Below, in pieces: positions 27,236 to 36,305 of a stretch of 64,000 nucleotides of DNA; the first letter of the stretch is position 1, and each line of letters starts with the position of its first letter. The notes beneath the pieces were generated by a model. That model was not told where the DNA came from. It was given only the letters and a program-made list of their open reading frames with translations, and did not search any database. Made by a program: the position numbers and the translations under genes. The stretch is from Winogradskyella tangerina (GTDB lineage: Bacteria; Bacteroidota; Bacteroidia; Flavobacteriales; Flavobacteriaceae), in the NCBI RefSeq assembly GCF_003260205.1, contig NZ_QERF01000011.1, positions 124,001 to 188,000 on the forward strand, written 5' to 3'.

Positions 27236-28030
27236 ATGACTAAAATTAAATTTCTTTTAATCTTACTGGTTGCAACAGTAATTTACTGTTGTAGCACAAA
27301 TGACATCAATGAAGAATCTACGGAAGTAGAATTTATTGAAGGTCTTGAATCTAAAATCTCAAACACAAAGGATTCTGATCAGCAAACCGATAGTTTTAGA
27401 ACTATTGATGAAATTGAAGATTTAGAACTTAAAATGCAATGGGTGTCTTACTTAACGGCACAAGTACTATTTAGAGATACCAATGCGAGACGTCAATTTG
27501 AAGAAGAATTCGATTTCACAGATGGAATTGATGTGGTAGCACTTGAGGATCTCATTGGTGATCATGCACCATACGATCACTTTAGGAATACTTTTAAAAC
27601 AGAATTCCTTTTTCATTATCACTATACAAGTGGTGATGGATCATCACCTTGTGATGTTGGTAAACCAAGTGGTCGTCCGGCTCCAATTATTGATGGTGGA
27701 GACCTCATCTTAGATGACGACGTCTTATTTAATAATTACGTAGATTATTTATTAAATGACGATTGCTTAGAGTATTATTTACCTAACGGACTAAATACAA
27801 TGACACTCGGTGGATGGGGTCTTCCAGGCACTTATACAAGCACGGCACATCCTCTGACTGATAGCAACAATAATTATGCATTCACGCATCGATCATTATG
27901 CAATGTAAGTCATAGTCGCGTTAGGCCTTCAACGTTAGGAAATATCATTGTGGTTAGACCGTTTAGAACAAACACAAGCTGTCCATATACTGATTACCCT
28001 CAATTAAATTTTACAGACTTTTTGAACTAA
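27236..28030 (+). CDS. Lipoprotein of unknown function
   Basis: This 264-residue protein has a lipoprotein-like signal (KFLLILLVATVIYCCS, cysteines 18-19), an acidic linker with EESTEVEF, a helical part (about 60-125) and an Asp/Gly/Asn-rich second half with three more cysteines. A TTG at 27182 would add 18 residues without a signal-like start, so ATG 27236 is chosen. It follows the response regulator and ends with a strong terminator. I do not recognise the family. Confidence 0.65.
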   Translation: MTKIKFLLILLVATVIYCCSTNDINEESTEVEFIEGLESKISNTKDSDQQTDSFRTIDEIEDLELKMQWVSYLTAQVLFRDTNARRQFEEEFDFTDGIDVVALEDLIGDHAPYDHFRNTFKTEFLFHYHYTSGDGSSPCDVGKPSGRPAPIIDGGDLILDDDVLFNNYVDYLLNDDCLEYYLPNGLNTMTLGGWGLPGTYTSTAHPLTDSNNNYAFTHRSLCNVSHSRVRPSTLGNIIVVRPFRTNTSCPYTDYPQLNFTDFLN

Positions 28031-28050
28031 CAATAAACTCTTAATACTAA

Positions 28051-28084
28051 AAAAAACCTCTCGAATAATCGAGAGGTTTTTTTA
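28051..28084 (+). terminator. Strong terminator after the lipoprotein gene
   Basis: AAACCTCTCGA and TCGAGAGGTTT pair perfectly across a 4-nt loop, followed by a run of T. It isolates the next gene. Confidence 0.88.
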
Positions 28085-28236
28085 TGCCCAAATCTATCTG
28101 ATTCCAATTAAATACGAATTTGAAATAAGGTACCGCACTTTTGAATTCACTATGGTGTAGCCCTGCTTTTTTATAGACATTTATGATGTATTAGTAAAAC
28201 ACTAATGCAGTAAAAAAACATTTTCGCGAAATCAAC

Positions 28237-28271
28237 AGACAGAAGCTGTAACTGTCTTAAAACGTTTACAG
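28237..28271 (+). ncRNA. H-type pseudoknot leader element, copy 3
   Basis: Stem 1 is AGACAG (28237-28242) with CTGTCT (28252-28257). Stem 2 is CTGTAA (28246-28251) with TTACAG (28266-28271). The linker is TAAAACGT. The stem 2 sequence is almost wholly different from copies 1 and 2 yet fully paired. It ends 25 nt before the ATG at 28297. GCGAA lies upstream at 28226. Confidence 0.82.
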
Positions 28272-28296
28272 AACTTAAATTTTAAAATCTATTATT

Positions 28297-28734
28297 ATGA
28301 AAAATTTATTTGTTGTTTTATTTATGTGTTTCTCAGTATCTGCTTTTTGTCAACTTCAACAAGACAAAGGAGGAAGTGGTCTCGGAACTGGTGGTGGCAC
28401 TGGTGGCGGTGGAATTAATCCACTTACTGAATTCCAAATGGGAAGAAGCAACGGTTGTACTGATGGTAGTCGTTCGCTATCACAGGCTCAAAATGCATGG
28501 GATGATATTATGAACAACCCTGCAATTAGTCTCATTTATAAAGAAGGTTATGAAGGTGGTTGGATGACCTGCCGTTTCCAAAGAGCTGCAGGAACTATTA
28601 TCACTGAATCTGGTATGACAAATGAGGCGCAGTGCTTCAACTTCGGACAATCTTGTGACGCTGTTACTTGGTATAGTATTGCAAATTGTTTTGCTGATGG
28701 TGAATGCGGTCAGCAAAGTAGTGGAAGTAATTAG
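28297..28734 (+). CDS. Small Sec-secreted cysteine-rich protein with glycine-rich start
   Basis: This 145-residue protein has a Sec signal peptide (1-18, ending SAFC before Q19), a Gly-rich stretch (residues 25-39), and a domain with six cysteines (54, 92, 113, 120, 131, 137). It has no double-glycine leader, so it should leave by Sec rather than by the C39 exporter. It shares the pseudoknot leader with the two exported peptides and is followed by a terminator. The function is unknown; three disulfides are possible. Confidence 0.75.
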   Translation: MKNLFVVLFMCFSVSAFCQLQQDKGGSGLGTGGGTGGGGINPLTEFQMGRSNGCTDGSRSLSQAQNAWDDIMNNPAISLIYKEGYEGGWMTCRFQRAAGTIITESGMTNEAQCFNFGQSCDAVTWYSIANCFADGECGQQSSGSN

Positions 28735-28743
28735 AATTTTTTG

Positions 28744-28782
28744 AAAAGAGTCAGGCATGTTTTCTTGACCTGACTCTTTTTT
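28744..28782 (+). terminator. Terminator after the cysteine-rich protein gene
   Basis: AAAAGAGTCAGG (28744-28755) and CCTGACTCTTTT (28769-28780) form 12 perfect pairs followed by T residues. The next ATG is only 7 nt further on. Confidence 0.88.
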
Positions 28783-28788
28783 CTAACT

Positions 28789-31485
28789 ATGTGGTCTTAC
28801 TTAAAAATACTATCACTCCTAATTTTTGTAGTTTCAATTTCAATCACTACAAAAATATCTGCTCAAACTAACACCTTTGAAATATCAGGAAGAGTTCTTT
28901 CCAAAGACAATCAACAGCCCATTGAATCTGCCACCATCTACATTAAGAAAGCATCAGACAGCAGCTTAATCACTTACTCAATTTCAGACCAAAAAGGCAA
29001 CTTCAAAATTTATGGTGACGCTATTAAAGACGAACTTATTCTATACATCTCATGCATTGGATTTAAAACCTTTGAGTATCCTATTAAAATTTCAAACCAA
29101 AAAACTGACCTAAAAACTATCGAATTAGATATTAGTTCTCAAATGTTAGATGAAGTATCAATAAGCTCGACCGCACCAGTAATAATTAAGAATGATACGA
29201 TCGAATACAATGTTGCTTCATTTAATCCTAAACGCAATGATGTTGTTGAAGACCTTTTGAAAAAATTACCCGGAGTGAATGTCAATCCTAAAGGCCAAGT
29301 TATCATTAATGGTAAATTGGTAGATAAAATTCTAATTGACGGCAAACCCTTTTTCGCTTCCGACCCAACGATCACCACAAAGAATATCAATATAGATATG
29401 ATCGATAAGATCCAAGTTTTGAATACCAAAACCAAGGTTGAAGAGTTTGTTGGAGATGAGGGTAGTTCTGATACCAAAACAATTAATCTCAGCTTTAAAG
29501 CTGAAAAAAAACAATCACTCTTTGGTCGTATTAAATCAGGGGCAGGAACACAAAATAATTATGAACTTGCCAGTATGATCAACATGTTTAATAAAGGTAG
29601 AAAACTTAGTCTTGTAAACAGCAGTAATAATATAAATTCGCCCAACTTTAGCTTTAACGACAACAGCGAACAGGAAGCGCTAAACCCAAATTCTACGATA
29701 AAAGGGCTACTAAAATCACAAAATTATGGCCTTAATTATTCTGAGCAATTTCAAACTAACCTCGATGTTTATAGTTCATATTTTTATAATAAAAGTCATT
29801 TAGACAACACCAACTCTATTGATCAATTAAACTTTATTCCAGATAATAGTTTCACAAGTAAATCGCAGTCTAGACTTACCAACAGATTAGACAATCATAT
29901 TAGCAATACCAATATCGATTATAAAATAAACCAAACGATTCTTGCCAATGTTACAATTGATTTTTCTCATAGTAAAACCGATTTCAACAAGTCTAGCTTT
30001 GAAAATTCTATTGATAGTAATGGTATTTTAATTAATGAATTAGAATCTTCAGAATTAAGTAATAGTAGTCTTAAAAATTTCAATGCACGGATTGAATTAA
30101 CAAAGCGAATTGGTCGTAAAGGTGCTTTTGCCAATATTAGTATTTCAAAAGCTATCAAACGCACCGATTCAAAGCAATTTGAAAATTCTTTACTTCAGTT
30201 CATCGATAATGAAGAAGAATCCATCTCTAGGGATCAATTTATTTCTGAAGATTTGAATGAAGGCCCACTACGTATTTCTAATCAAATTAGAATTCCTATA
30301 AGAGATAAGCGTTTTTTATTCGATTTATCCCTAGTGTATATCAATGATAAGACTACCAACAAAAGATTAACATTCGAAAAGGATGAGTTGACGAGTGAAT
30401 TTTCAATCTTAAACGAAACGCTAAGTACCAATTTCCGGTACGATAATCACTTGTTCAGTTCAGGTTTTAATATTAGACTAAAATATAACAAGTGGCGACT
30501 TAATTTTGGCGGCAGCTATCTTTTAAGGAATTTGGATAATACAGACTCGTTTAGACCCAATTTAAGCATATCTCAACAATTGAATAGCTATGAATTCAAA
30601 ACTGATTTCAACTATAGACTTAATTCGCAGCAATCGATCAACCTCAACTACGGATTAAGAAATATTCCACCAAATTTAAATCAATTAAGGCCCTTTCAAG
30701 ATGTATCTGATCAACTAAATATAATTACAGGAATTCCGTCTTTAAACCCTACAAACAATCATAGACTTTATATCGGTTATAGTTCTTTTAATTTTCAGAA
30801 ACGACGTTCATTTTTCATGCATTTAACTGCAAATTTCATTCAGGATAAGATCATACCTCAAGTACAAATTAGCGATGACCTGGTCCAAGAAACAAGTTTT
30901 ACAAACGTCAATGGAAATTACAATATCTCACTTAGCCTTAGCCATCTGAAAACCTTCAATATTTCTTCAAGAAGTAGTTTAAAAATTAACTTCAGTAATT
31001 ATTTTCAAATCCGCCGTGTTATAAATTATTTTAACACTGAGAAATATTCAAGTCAGATAAGATCATTAACTCCTGGGCTGAATGTAGAGCTAAAATCTGA
31101 AGACCTTTTAGACCTAAGTGTCAACTATAATTTCACCGCATCCAATACAAATTATAGTATTAATAATTTTGAAAATATTGCCTTTAATATTCATGCCCTG
31201 AATATAGGATTTAACACATACTTGCCTAAACCTTTCGAATGGAAAAATAGCCTTGAGTATGTTTTCAACCCAAGTATTGAAGGTTTTCAGAATAACTTCT
31301 GGCGCTGGAATTCAACCATACTTTATCCAGTTATGAAAGACCGTGGCACAATTTTTCTTCACCTCTTTGATATTTTCGATCAGAATATTGATGTGAATAG
31401 AATTATTTCTCAAAATTTCAGACGCGATATTCAAAACAGAACGTTAAGACGTTATGCCATGCTTGGATTTAGTTGGAAGTTTTAG
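28789..31485 (+). CDS. TonB-dependent receptor-like outer membrane beta-barrel protein
   Basis: This 898-residue protein has a signal peptide (about 1-25), a carboxypeptidase regulatory-like domain (about 30-110, FEISGRVLSKDNQQPIESA), a plug-like part (about 130-230, with LLKKLPGVNVNPKGQ and ILIDGKPFF) and a barrel of alternating aromatic strands ending in SWKF. This is the outer membrane beta-barrel family common in Bacteroidota. It begins after the terminator of the cysteine-rich gene. Its position suggests that it may take up or bind one of the peptides, which is not shown by sequence. Confidence 0.85.
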   Translation: MWSYLKILSLLIFVVSISITTKISAQTNTFEISGRVLSKDNQQPIESATIYIKKASDSSLITYSISDQKGNFKIYGDAIKDELILYISCIGFKTFEYPIKISNQKTDLKTIELDISSQMLDEVSISSTAPVIIKNDTIEYNVASFNPKRNDVVEDLLKKLPGVNVNPKGQVIINGKLVDKILIDGKPFFASDPTITTKNINIDMIDKIQVLNTKTKVEEFVGDEGSSDTKTINLSFKAEKKQSLFGRIKSGAGTQNNYELASMINMFNKGRKLSLVNSSNNINSPNFSFNDNSEQEALNPNSTIKGLLKSQNYGLNYSEQFQTNLDVYSSYFYNKSHLDNTNSIDQLNFIPDNSFTSKSQSRLTNRLDNHISNTNIDYKINQTILANVTIDFSHSKTDFNKSSFENSIDSNGILINELESSELSNSSLKNFNARIELTKRIGRKGAFANISISKAIKRTDSKQFENSLLQFIDNEEESISRDQFISEDLNEGPLRISNQIRIPIRDKRFLFDLSLVYINDKTTNKRLTFEKDELTSEFSILNETLSTNFRYDNHLFSSGFNIRLKYNKWRLNFGGSYLLRNLDNTDSFRPNLSISQQLNSYEFKTDFNYRLNSQQSINLNYGLRNIPPNLNQLRPFQDVSDQLNIITGIPSLNPTNNHRLYIGYSSFNFQKRRSFFMHLTANFIQDKIIPQVQISDDLVQETSFTNVNGNYNISLSLSHLKTFNISSRSSLKINFSNYFQIRRVINYFNTEKYSSQIRSLTPGLNVELKSEDLLDLSVNYNFTASNTNYSINNFENIAFNIHALNIGFNTYLPKPFEWKNSLEYVFNPSIEGFQNNFWRWNSTILYPVMKDRGTIFLHLFDIFDQNIDVNRIISQNFRRDIQNRTLRRYAMLGFSWKF

Positions 31486-31514
31486 CAAAACGCACCAACT
31501 GTAATAAGTAAAAT

Positions 31515-33185
31515 CTAATCTATCACAAACCCTAGTGGTTGACCTGTTGCACCATTCGGAAAACTGATACCTAATAAAGCCGAAATGGTTGGGGCAATAT
31601 CTGGTATTACCGTTTTCTCAAAAGTTTCACCATGTTTAATACCAGCGCCAAAAAACAGAAGTGGCACGTGCGTATCGTAATTAAGTCCACTACCATGTGT
31701 ACTCCCCTTTCTACTGTAGGCTATATGGGCGATATCGTCAACAACGATCACATCTCCAGATCGCTTTTGATTAAATCCATTTTGAAGTAAAGCCTCAATA
31801 CCTGTAGTGAAATTTGTACTATTCATTGTTGTGGCCGTATAGACCTTTGCAATGTTTTTATAACTAATTTGCTCATCAACAAAGGCTTGCTCCACCTCAT
31901 GCAGATCTAACCCTAGTTCTTTCAATTTTGCTTTATTCAAAAACACCTGGTTGTTGCTCACATTTTCAACAATATCAAGTGTTCCGTAGGTGTCTAATAA
32001 AAATTTAGTAAACTGTTCTTTGCGATCGTTATAGTCTAAATATCCTGCTGGAATATTTACAGATTCTAAATACGCAGGAACATTAACTGCACCGTGATCA
32101 GCAGTTAGGAAAACAGTGTATTCGCCCTTTCCAACATAATCATCGAGTGTATTAAAAAGTGTTTCAAGATCCCGATCTAGTCTAATATAAGTGTCTTCAA
32201 CTTCCTTCGAATTCACACCAAAATTATGTCCTACATAATCGGTACTTGAAAAGCTCACAGCTAATACGTCAGTATCATTATCTTGTCCTAATGCCTCACC
32301 TTTTAAAGCGGCCAGTGCAAAATCTAAAGTCATGCTATTGCCATAAGCAGTGGTTTTCAAAATATCATAGCCGCCGTTTTCAGATTTCAAGCTAGCCAAA
32401 TCATAAGGAAATGTGGCGGTTGATTTACCCGTAAATCCACGTTCAAAATCATTGAGGTCGTTACCACTTTCTGTGTAACTTTCAATGGGCATAAATGTAT
32501 CCCAAACCTTGAAGTAAGAATCTACACTTCGAGATGCATTAAATGTTTTTACCCATTCTGGTAAATCTTCTCTGTAGAAGGTGCTAGTGATCCACATACC
32601 TTCATCCATACCATGAAACCAATAAGCTGCATTTGCTGTATGACCTGCCGGAAGAATTGCACCTCTATCTTTTATGGCTATACCTATTGTTTTACCTCGC
32701 ATTTGGGTAAACAATCTGTTTTCATCAGCAAAGCTAATCGTTAACATTCTATGAGGTGACATTTTACCTGCATTACCTTCAGTACCAACGGAAGACACAT
32801 TATCATCTTGAGCGCAATACACTGATGTTTTAAGATCTTTATCGTACCAATTGTTTGAAATAATACCGTGGTATTTCGGAGTTGTTCCTGTGTATACTGA
32901 TGCATGTCCTGGCCCAGTATAGGTAGGCACGTAATTGAAGTGGTTATTTTTACAATTAAAACCTTCGCGCATCATGCGTTTAAATCCGCCTTCTCCAAAT
33001 TTTGATTCAAATCGAGTTAAATAATCATATCGCATCTGATCTACAACGATACCTACAACCAGCTTTGGTTTCAAATTTGAATTCGATTGGTCCTGTGTAT
33101 TGACATTGGAAGTACTTACTATTTCTTGCGAACCACAAGAAGTAAACATCGTAAATACAAGGATTAATGTAAGGTATTTCTTCAT
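31515..33185 (-). CDS. pafA: PafA-type alkaline phosphatase, lipoprotein
   Basis: This 556-residue member of the alkaline phosphatase superfamily has a lipobox (FTSC, C17). The active site follows the PafA pattern: nucleophile T90 in TYTGPGHAS, N111 in SNNWY, K172 and R174 in IKDRGA, and metal ligands in VVDQM, STDYVGHN, TADHG and GSTHG. PafA cleaves phosphate from many monoesters without phosphate repression. Anchored on the outer side it would scavenge phosphate. It is monocistronic and divergent from the lipid ABC transporter genes. Confidence 0.9.
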   Translation of the reverse strand: MKKYLTLILVFTMFTSCGSQEIVSTSNVNTQDQSNSNLKPKLVVGIVVDQMRYDYLTRFESKFGEGGFKRMMREGFNCKNNHFNYVPTYTGPGHASVYTGTTPKYHGIISNNWYDKDLKTSVYCAQDDNVSSVGTEGNAGKMSPHRMLTISFADENRLFTQMRGKTIGIAIKDRGAILPAGHTANAAYWFHGMDEGMWITSTFYREDLPEWVKTFNASRSVDSYFKVWDTFMPIESYTESGNDLNDFERGFTGKSTATFPYDLASLKSENGGYDILKTTAYGNSMTLDFALAALKGEALGQDNDTDVLAVSFSSTDYVGHNFGVNSKEVEDTYIRLDRDLETLFNTLDDYVGKGEYTVFLTADHGAVNVPAYLESVNIPAGYLDYNDRKEQFTKFLLDTYGTLDIVENVSNNQVFLNKAKLKELGLDLHEVEQAFVDEQISYKNIAKVYTATTMNSTNFTTGIEALLQNGFNQKRSGDVIVVDDIAHIAYSRKGSTHGSGLNYDTHVPLLFFGAGIKHGETFEKTVIPDIAPTISALLGISFPNGATGQPLGFVID

Positions 33186-33211
33186 GATTTTAATGTAATC
33201 TATTCGAGTTT

Positions 33212-33219
33212 CAAAAATA
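33212..33219 (-). promoter_or_regulatory. -7 box of the pafA-like gene
   Basis: The minus strand reads TATTTTTG, an exact TAnnTTTG, 26 nt before the ATG ending at 33185. No clear TTG lies at -33. Confidence 0.5.
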
Positions 33220-33298
33220 CATTATTTAGACCATCTTAATTTAAATTAACGTTATATTCCTAATCATTTTTTATACTTTAGCATTAGAATTTTCTTAG

Positions 33299-34036
33299 AT
33301 GAAGTACCTTCATAATATTGGCACTTACTTTATAATGATCAAGGACATGTTTCGCAAGCCAACCAAATGGTCTGTAATGAAAACATTGATCTTAAAGGAC
33401 ATTGACGATCTAATCATAGGATCGCTAGGTATTGTTGCCTTTATCTCATTCTTTGTGGGTGGCGTTGTGGCAATTCAGACTTCATTAAATATTAGTAATC
33501 CACTTATTCCGAAATACCTAGTTGGTTTTGCGACAAGACAGTCTATTATTTTAGAATTTGCACCAACGTTTATCTCCATAATTATGGCTGGTAAGGTTGG
33601 TTCATTTATCACGTCGAGTATTGGTACAATGCGCGTTACTGAACAAATAGATGCACTTGAGGTTATGGGAATCAATGCCATTAATTATTTGGTGTTTCCG
33701 AAGTTTATTGCACTTACACTTTATCCTTTTGTAATTTCGATCTCAATGTCTTTGGGTATTTTGGGCGGACTTGCAGCCTGTGTTTACGGCGGATATGGTA
33801 CGTTTGAAGATTATATTGAAGGCGTTCAGAATGATTTCATACCATTTCATATGGCCTATGCCTTTATTAAAACTATGGTTTTTGCATTTATTCTGGCAAC
33901 AATTCCATCATTTTATGGCTACTTCATGAAAGGTGGCGCACTTGAAGTAGGAAAGGCAAGTACAACCTCATTTGTTTGGACGAGTGTTGTTGTAATTCTG
34001 GTAAATTATTTAATAACAAGTTTACTTTTAGGCTAA
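33299..34036 (+). CDS. mlaE: MlaE-type ABC transporter permease
   Basis: This 245-residue protein has about five membrane helices and the MlaE family segments FAPTFISIIMAGKVGSF and MRVTEQIDALEVMGI. It is the inner membrane part of a transporter that moves phospholipid between membranes. Its stop overlaps the start of the ATPase gene by 1 nt (TAATG). No MCE-domain (mlaD) gene is adjacent, so that partner must be encoded elsewhere. Confidence 0.92.
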   Translation: MKYLHNIGTYFIMIKDMFRKPTKWSVMKTLILKDIDDLIIGSLGIVAFISFFVGGVVAIQTSLNISNPLIPKYLVGFATRQSIILEFAPTFISIIMAGKVGSFITSSIGTMRVTEQIDALEVMGINAINYLVFPKFIALTLYPFVISISMSLGILGGLAACVYGGYGTFEDYIEGVQNDFIPFHMAYAFIKTMVFAFILATIPSFYGYFMKGGALEVGKASTTSFVWTSVVVILVNYLITSLLLG

Positions 34037-34803
34037 TGATAGAAGTTAATAATTTACATAAGTCGTTTGGAGAAGCTCATATTTTAAAAGGGATAACTAC
34101 CTCTTTTGAAAAAGGAAAAACCAACCTTATTATTGGTCAGAGTGGCTCAGGAAAAACCGTATTTCTGAAATGTCTACTTGGGCTGTTTGAATACGAAGAA
34201 GGAAGTATTGCGTACGACGGCAAAATTTTTAATGAGTTTAGTCCAGATGAAAAACGCGACCTCAGAGCTGATATCGGCATGGTATTTCAGGGAAGTGCGC
34301 TTTTTGATTCTATGACTATTGCCGAAAATGTAATGTTCCCATTGCGCATGTTTACAAAGCAGAGTAAAAGTGAAATGGAAGACCGCGTAAACTTCGTTCT
34401 TAAACGTGTTAATCTTGATGGTGCTCACAAAAAAATGCCTAGTGAAGCTTCAGGTGGAATGCAAAAACGTGTGGCTATTGCTAGAGCTATTGTGAACAAT
34501 CCTAAGTATTTATTCTGTGATGAACCTAACTCCGGATTAGATCCTAAAACAGCCATTGTGATCGATAATCTTATTCAAGAAATAACTGATGAATATCAAA
34601 TGACCACAGTAATTAACTCTCATGATATGAATTCTGTGATGGAAATTGGTGAAAAGATCGTTTTCTTGAAGGATGGTTACAAGGAATGGGAAGGTTCAAA
34701 AGATACAATTTTCAAAACTGAAAATGAAGCGGTCACCAATTTTGTGTATTCATCAGAATTATTCAAAAAAGTACGCAAAATGTACCTCGAAGAGAACCAA
34801 TAA
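34036..34803 (+). CDS. mlaF: MlaF-type ABC transporter ATPase
   Basis: This 255-residue ATPase begins MIEVNNLHKSFG and has Walker A GQSGSGKT, the variant signature EASGGMQKRVAIARA and Walker B LFCDEPNSGLD, as in MlaF. It powers the adjacent permease. A reading frame starting at 33976 would overlap mlaE by 61 nt; the ATG at 34036 overlapping the mlaE stop is preferred. The convergent DUF389 gene ends on the next base. Confidence 0.92.
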   Translation: MIEVNNLHKSFGEAHILKGITTSFEKGKTNLIIGQSGSGKTVFLKCLLGLFEYEEGSIAYDGKIFNEFSPDEKRDLRADIGMVFQGSALFDSMTIAENVMFPLRMFTKQSKSEMEDRVNFVLKRVNLDGAHKKMPSEASGGMQKRVAIARAIVNNPKYLFCDEPNSGLDPKTAIVIDNLIQEITDEYQMTTVINSHDMNSVMEIGEKIVFLKDGYKEWEGSKDTIFKTENEAVTNFVYSSELFKKVRKMYLEENQ

Positions 34804-36303
34804 TTAGTTGCGTTTTATACTAATTTTTTCAGTTTTTAACTTTTGCTTTAACCATTGCAGCAACTCACCCTCTTTAACAAGAGCAACACTATCATTAACC
34901 GATTCCTTCCATTCAATATTAGCCACAGTTAAGGTATCTATTTTAATGAAATCCTTCGATTCTAAAAGCTTAGCATAACTAAAATAGGAGAGGTCATCAA
35001 ATCGTATTTTCGCATCTCTTGCCAAGACAGAAAAGGCCACCTCATCGGTTGTATTCTGGGCCTCTAATTGCTGATTTAAACCAGTAACCGTTTTTTGTAA
35101 TTCTTCTATCTGCTGTTCGAGTCCGGTGATAATCAGATCTTTTTTATCGAGTTCTGCAATAGCTCTATCATAGGCATCAGAAATCTTATCGATACTTCGA
35201 TTCTTATTCCCAAAAATTTCTAATTCAAAATCCTTGATATTTTGATATTGCTTCAATTCATTTCTAAGATCAGTTTCGGTAGCATCGGTAATTTCACCAT
35301 TAAAATACAAGGTGATCTTTTTCTTTTCCCATTGCGGTGTTCCGCTCTGAAACCACAAGTCGTTATTAGAGCGTACTTCCTTCTCAATAAATGCTGAATA
35401 ATCCGCGTTTAATCGTGTTTCTTTAATGAACTTTACGAAACTTAATGTTGGCCAAATCATAACCACAATCGCTACCAAAGATGCCAGTTGAGCAATGCGC
35501 TTTCTCTTTTTTGAATTGGCATATTTAAGCATCGGAAAGCGTAACAATTTCAATACTATAAAGGTTGCCAAGGCAATAAATATGGTATTGATGGTAAATA
35601 AATTCATGGCACCCAGAAAATCGTCGAATCCACCTTCAATACCACGCATCCAATTGGCCAAACCAAATCCGGCCGTACATAGGGGCGGCATTAATGCTGT
35701 TGCAATGGCCACACCAAAGATCACAGAAGCAATGGTTCCTTTTTTAGTTCTGGCAATAATCAATGCTAAACCGCCAAAAAATGCAATGAGAACATCTCTA
35801 ATATCGGGAGCTGTTCTTCCTGCTAATTCGCTGGTTTTTATTTCTGCCGTTGGAAATATTCTGAAGAATAGATAAGCAGTCAATAAACTCAGTACGATCA
35901 TAGTGACTAAGTTGATGAGCGACTTCTTTAAGGTATCAATATCATTAAGAGCTATAGACATCCCCACACCGAGTATCGGACCCATTAGAGGTGATATTAA
36001 CATGGCACCGATCACTACTGCTGTAGAATTGGCATTTAGCCCAACCGAAGCCACCATTATTGAACAAACTAGAATCCACGCCGTCGCCCCTTTAAACGGA
36101 ATATCCGCCTTGATCGCAGCTATAGTAGCTTCACGATCTGTGTCGTCTCTAAAATCTAGAAGTTCACTAAGAAAATTTGTTATACTTGAAAATAAGCCTT
36201 TGGCATCTTTTTTTACGGCTTCCTTTTTTTCTTCGACGGCTTTATCTTTTTCAACCTGTTGTTGTTCGTCTTCAGAAAAATTGAATTTACTTTCTTCGCT
36301 CAT
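34804..36303 (-). CDS. DUF389 polytopic membrane protein
   Basis: This 499-residue protein has a charged N-terminal tail (1-45), a hydrophobic core of about seven to eight helices (70-290) with the DUF389 signature GLNANSTAVVIGAMLISPLMGPI and ATALMPPLCTAGFGLA, and a C-terminal soluble part (about 310-499) with a coiled coil. The function is not established. It ends 2 nt before manC on the same strand and may be cotranscribed with manC and the SprT-like gene. Confidence 0.85.
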   Translation of the reverse strand: MSEESKFNFSEDEQQQVEKDKAVEEKKEAVKKDAKGLFSSITNFLSELLDFRDDTDREATIAAIKADIPFKGATAWILVCSIMVASVGLNANSTAVVIGAMLISPLMGPILGVGMSIALNDIDTLKKSLINLVTMIVLSLLTAYLFFRIFPTAEIKTSELAGRTAPDIRDVLIAFFGGLALIIARTKKGTIASVIFGVAIATALMPPLCTAGFGLANWMRGIEGGFDDFLGAMNLFTINTIFIALATFIVLKLLRFPMLKYANSKKRKRIAQLASLVAIVVMIWPTLSFVKFIKETRLNADYSAFIEKEVRSNNDLWFQSGTPQWEKKKITLYFNGEITDATETDLRNELKQYQNIKDFELEIFGNKNRSIDKISDAYDRAIAELDKKDLIITGLEQQIEELQKTVTGLNQQLEAQNTTDEVAFSVLARDAKIRFDDLSYFSYAKLLESKDFIKIDTLTVANIEWKESVNDSVALVKEGELLQWLKQKLKTEKISIKRN

Positions 36304-36305
36304 GC

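Noticed and set aside
28190-28206. ATTAGT/ACTAAT inverted repeat
   Set aside because: It is only six pairs in AT-rich sequence, without a promoter or T run nearby.
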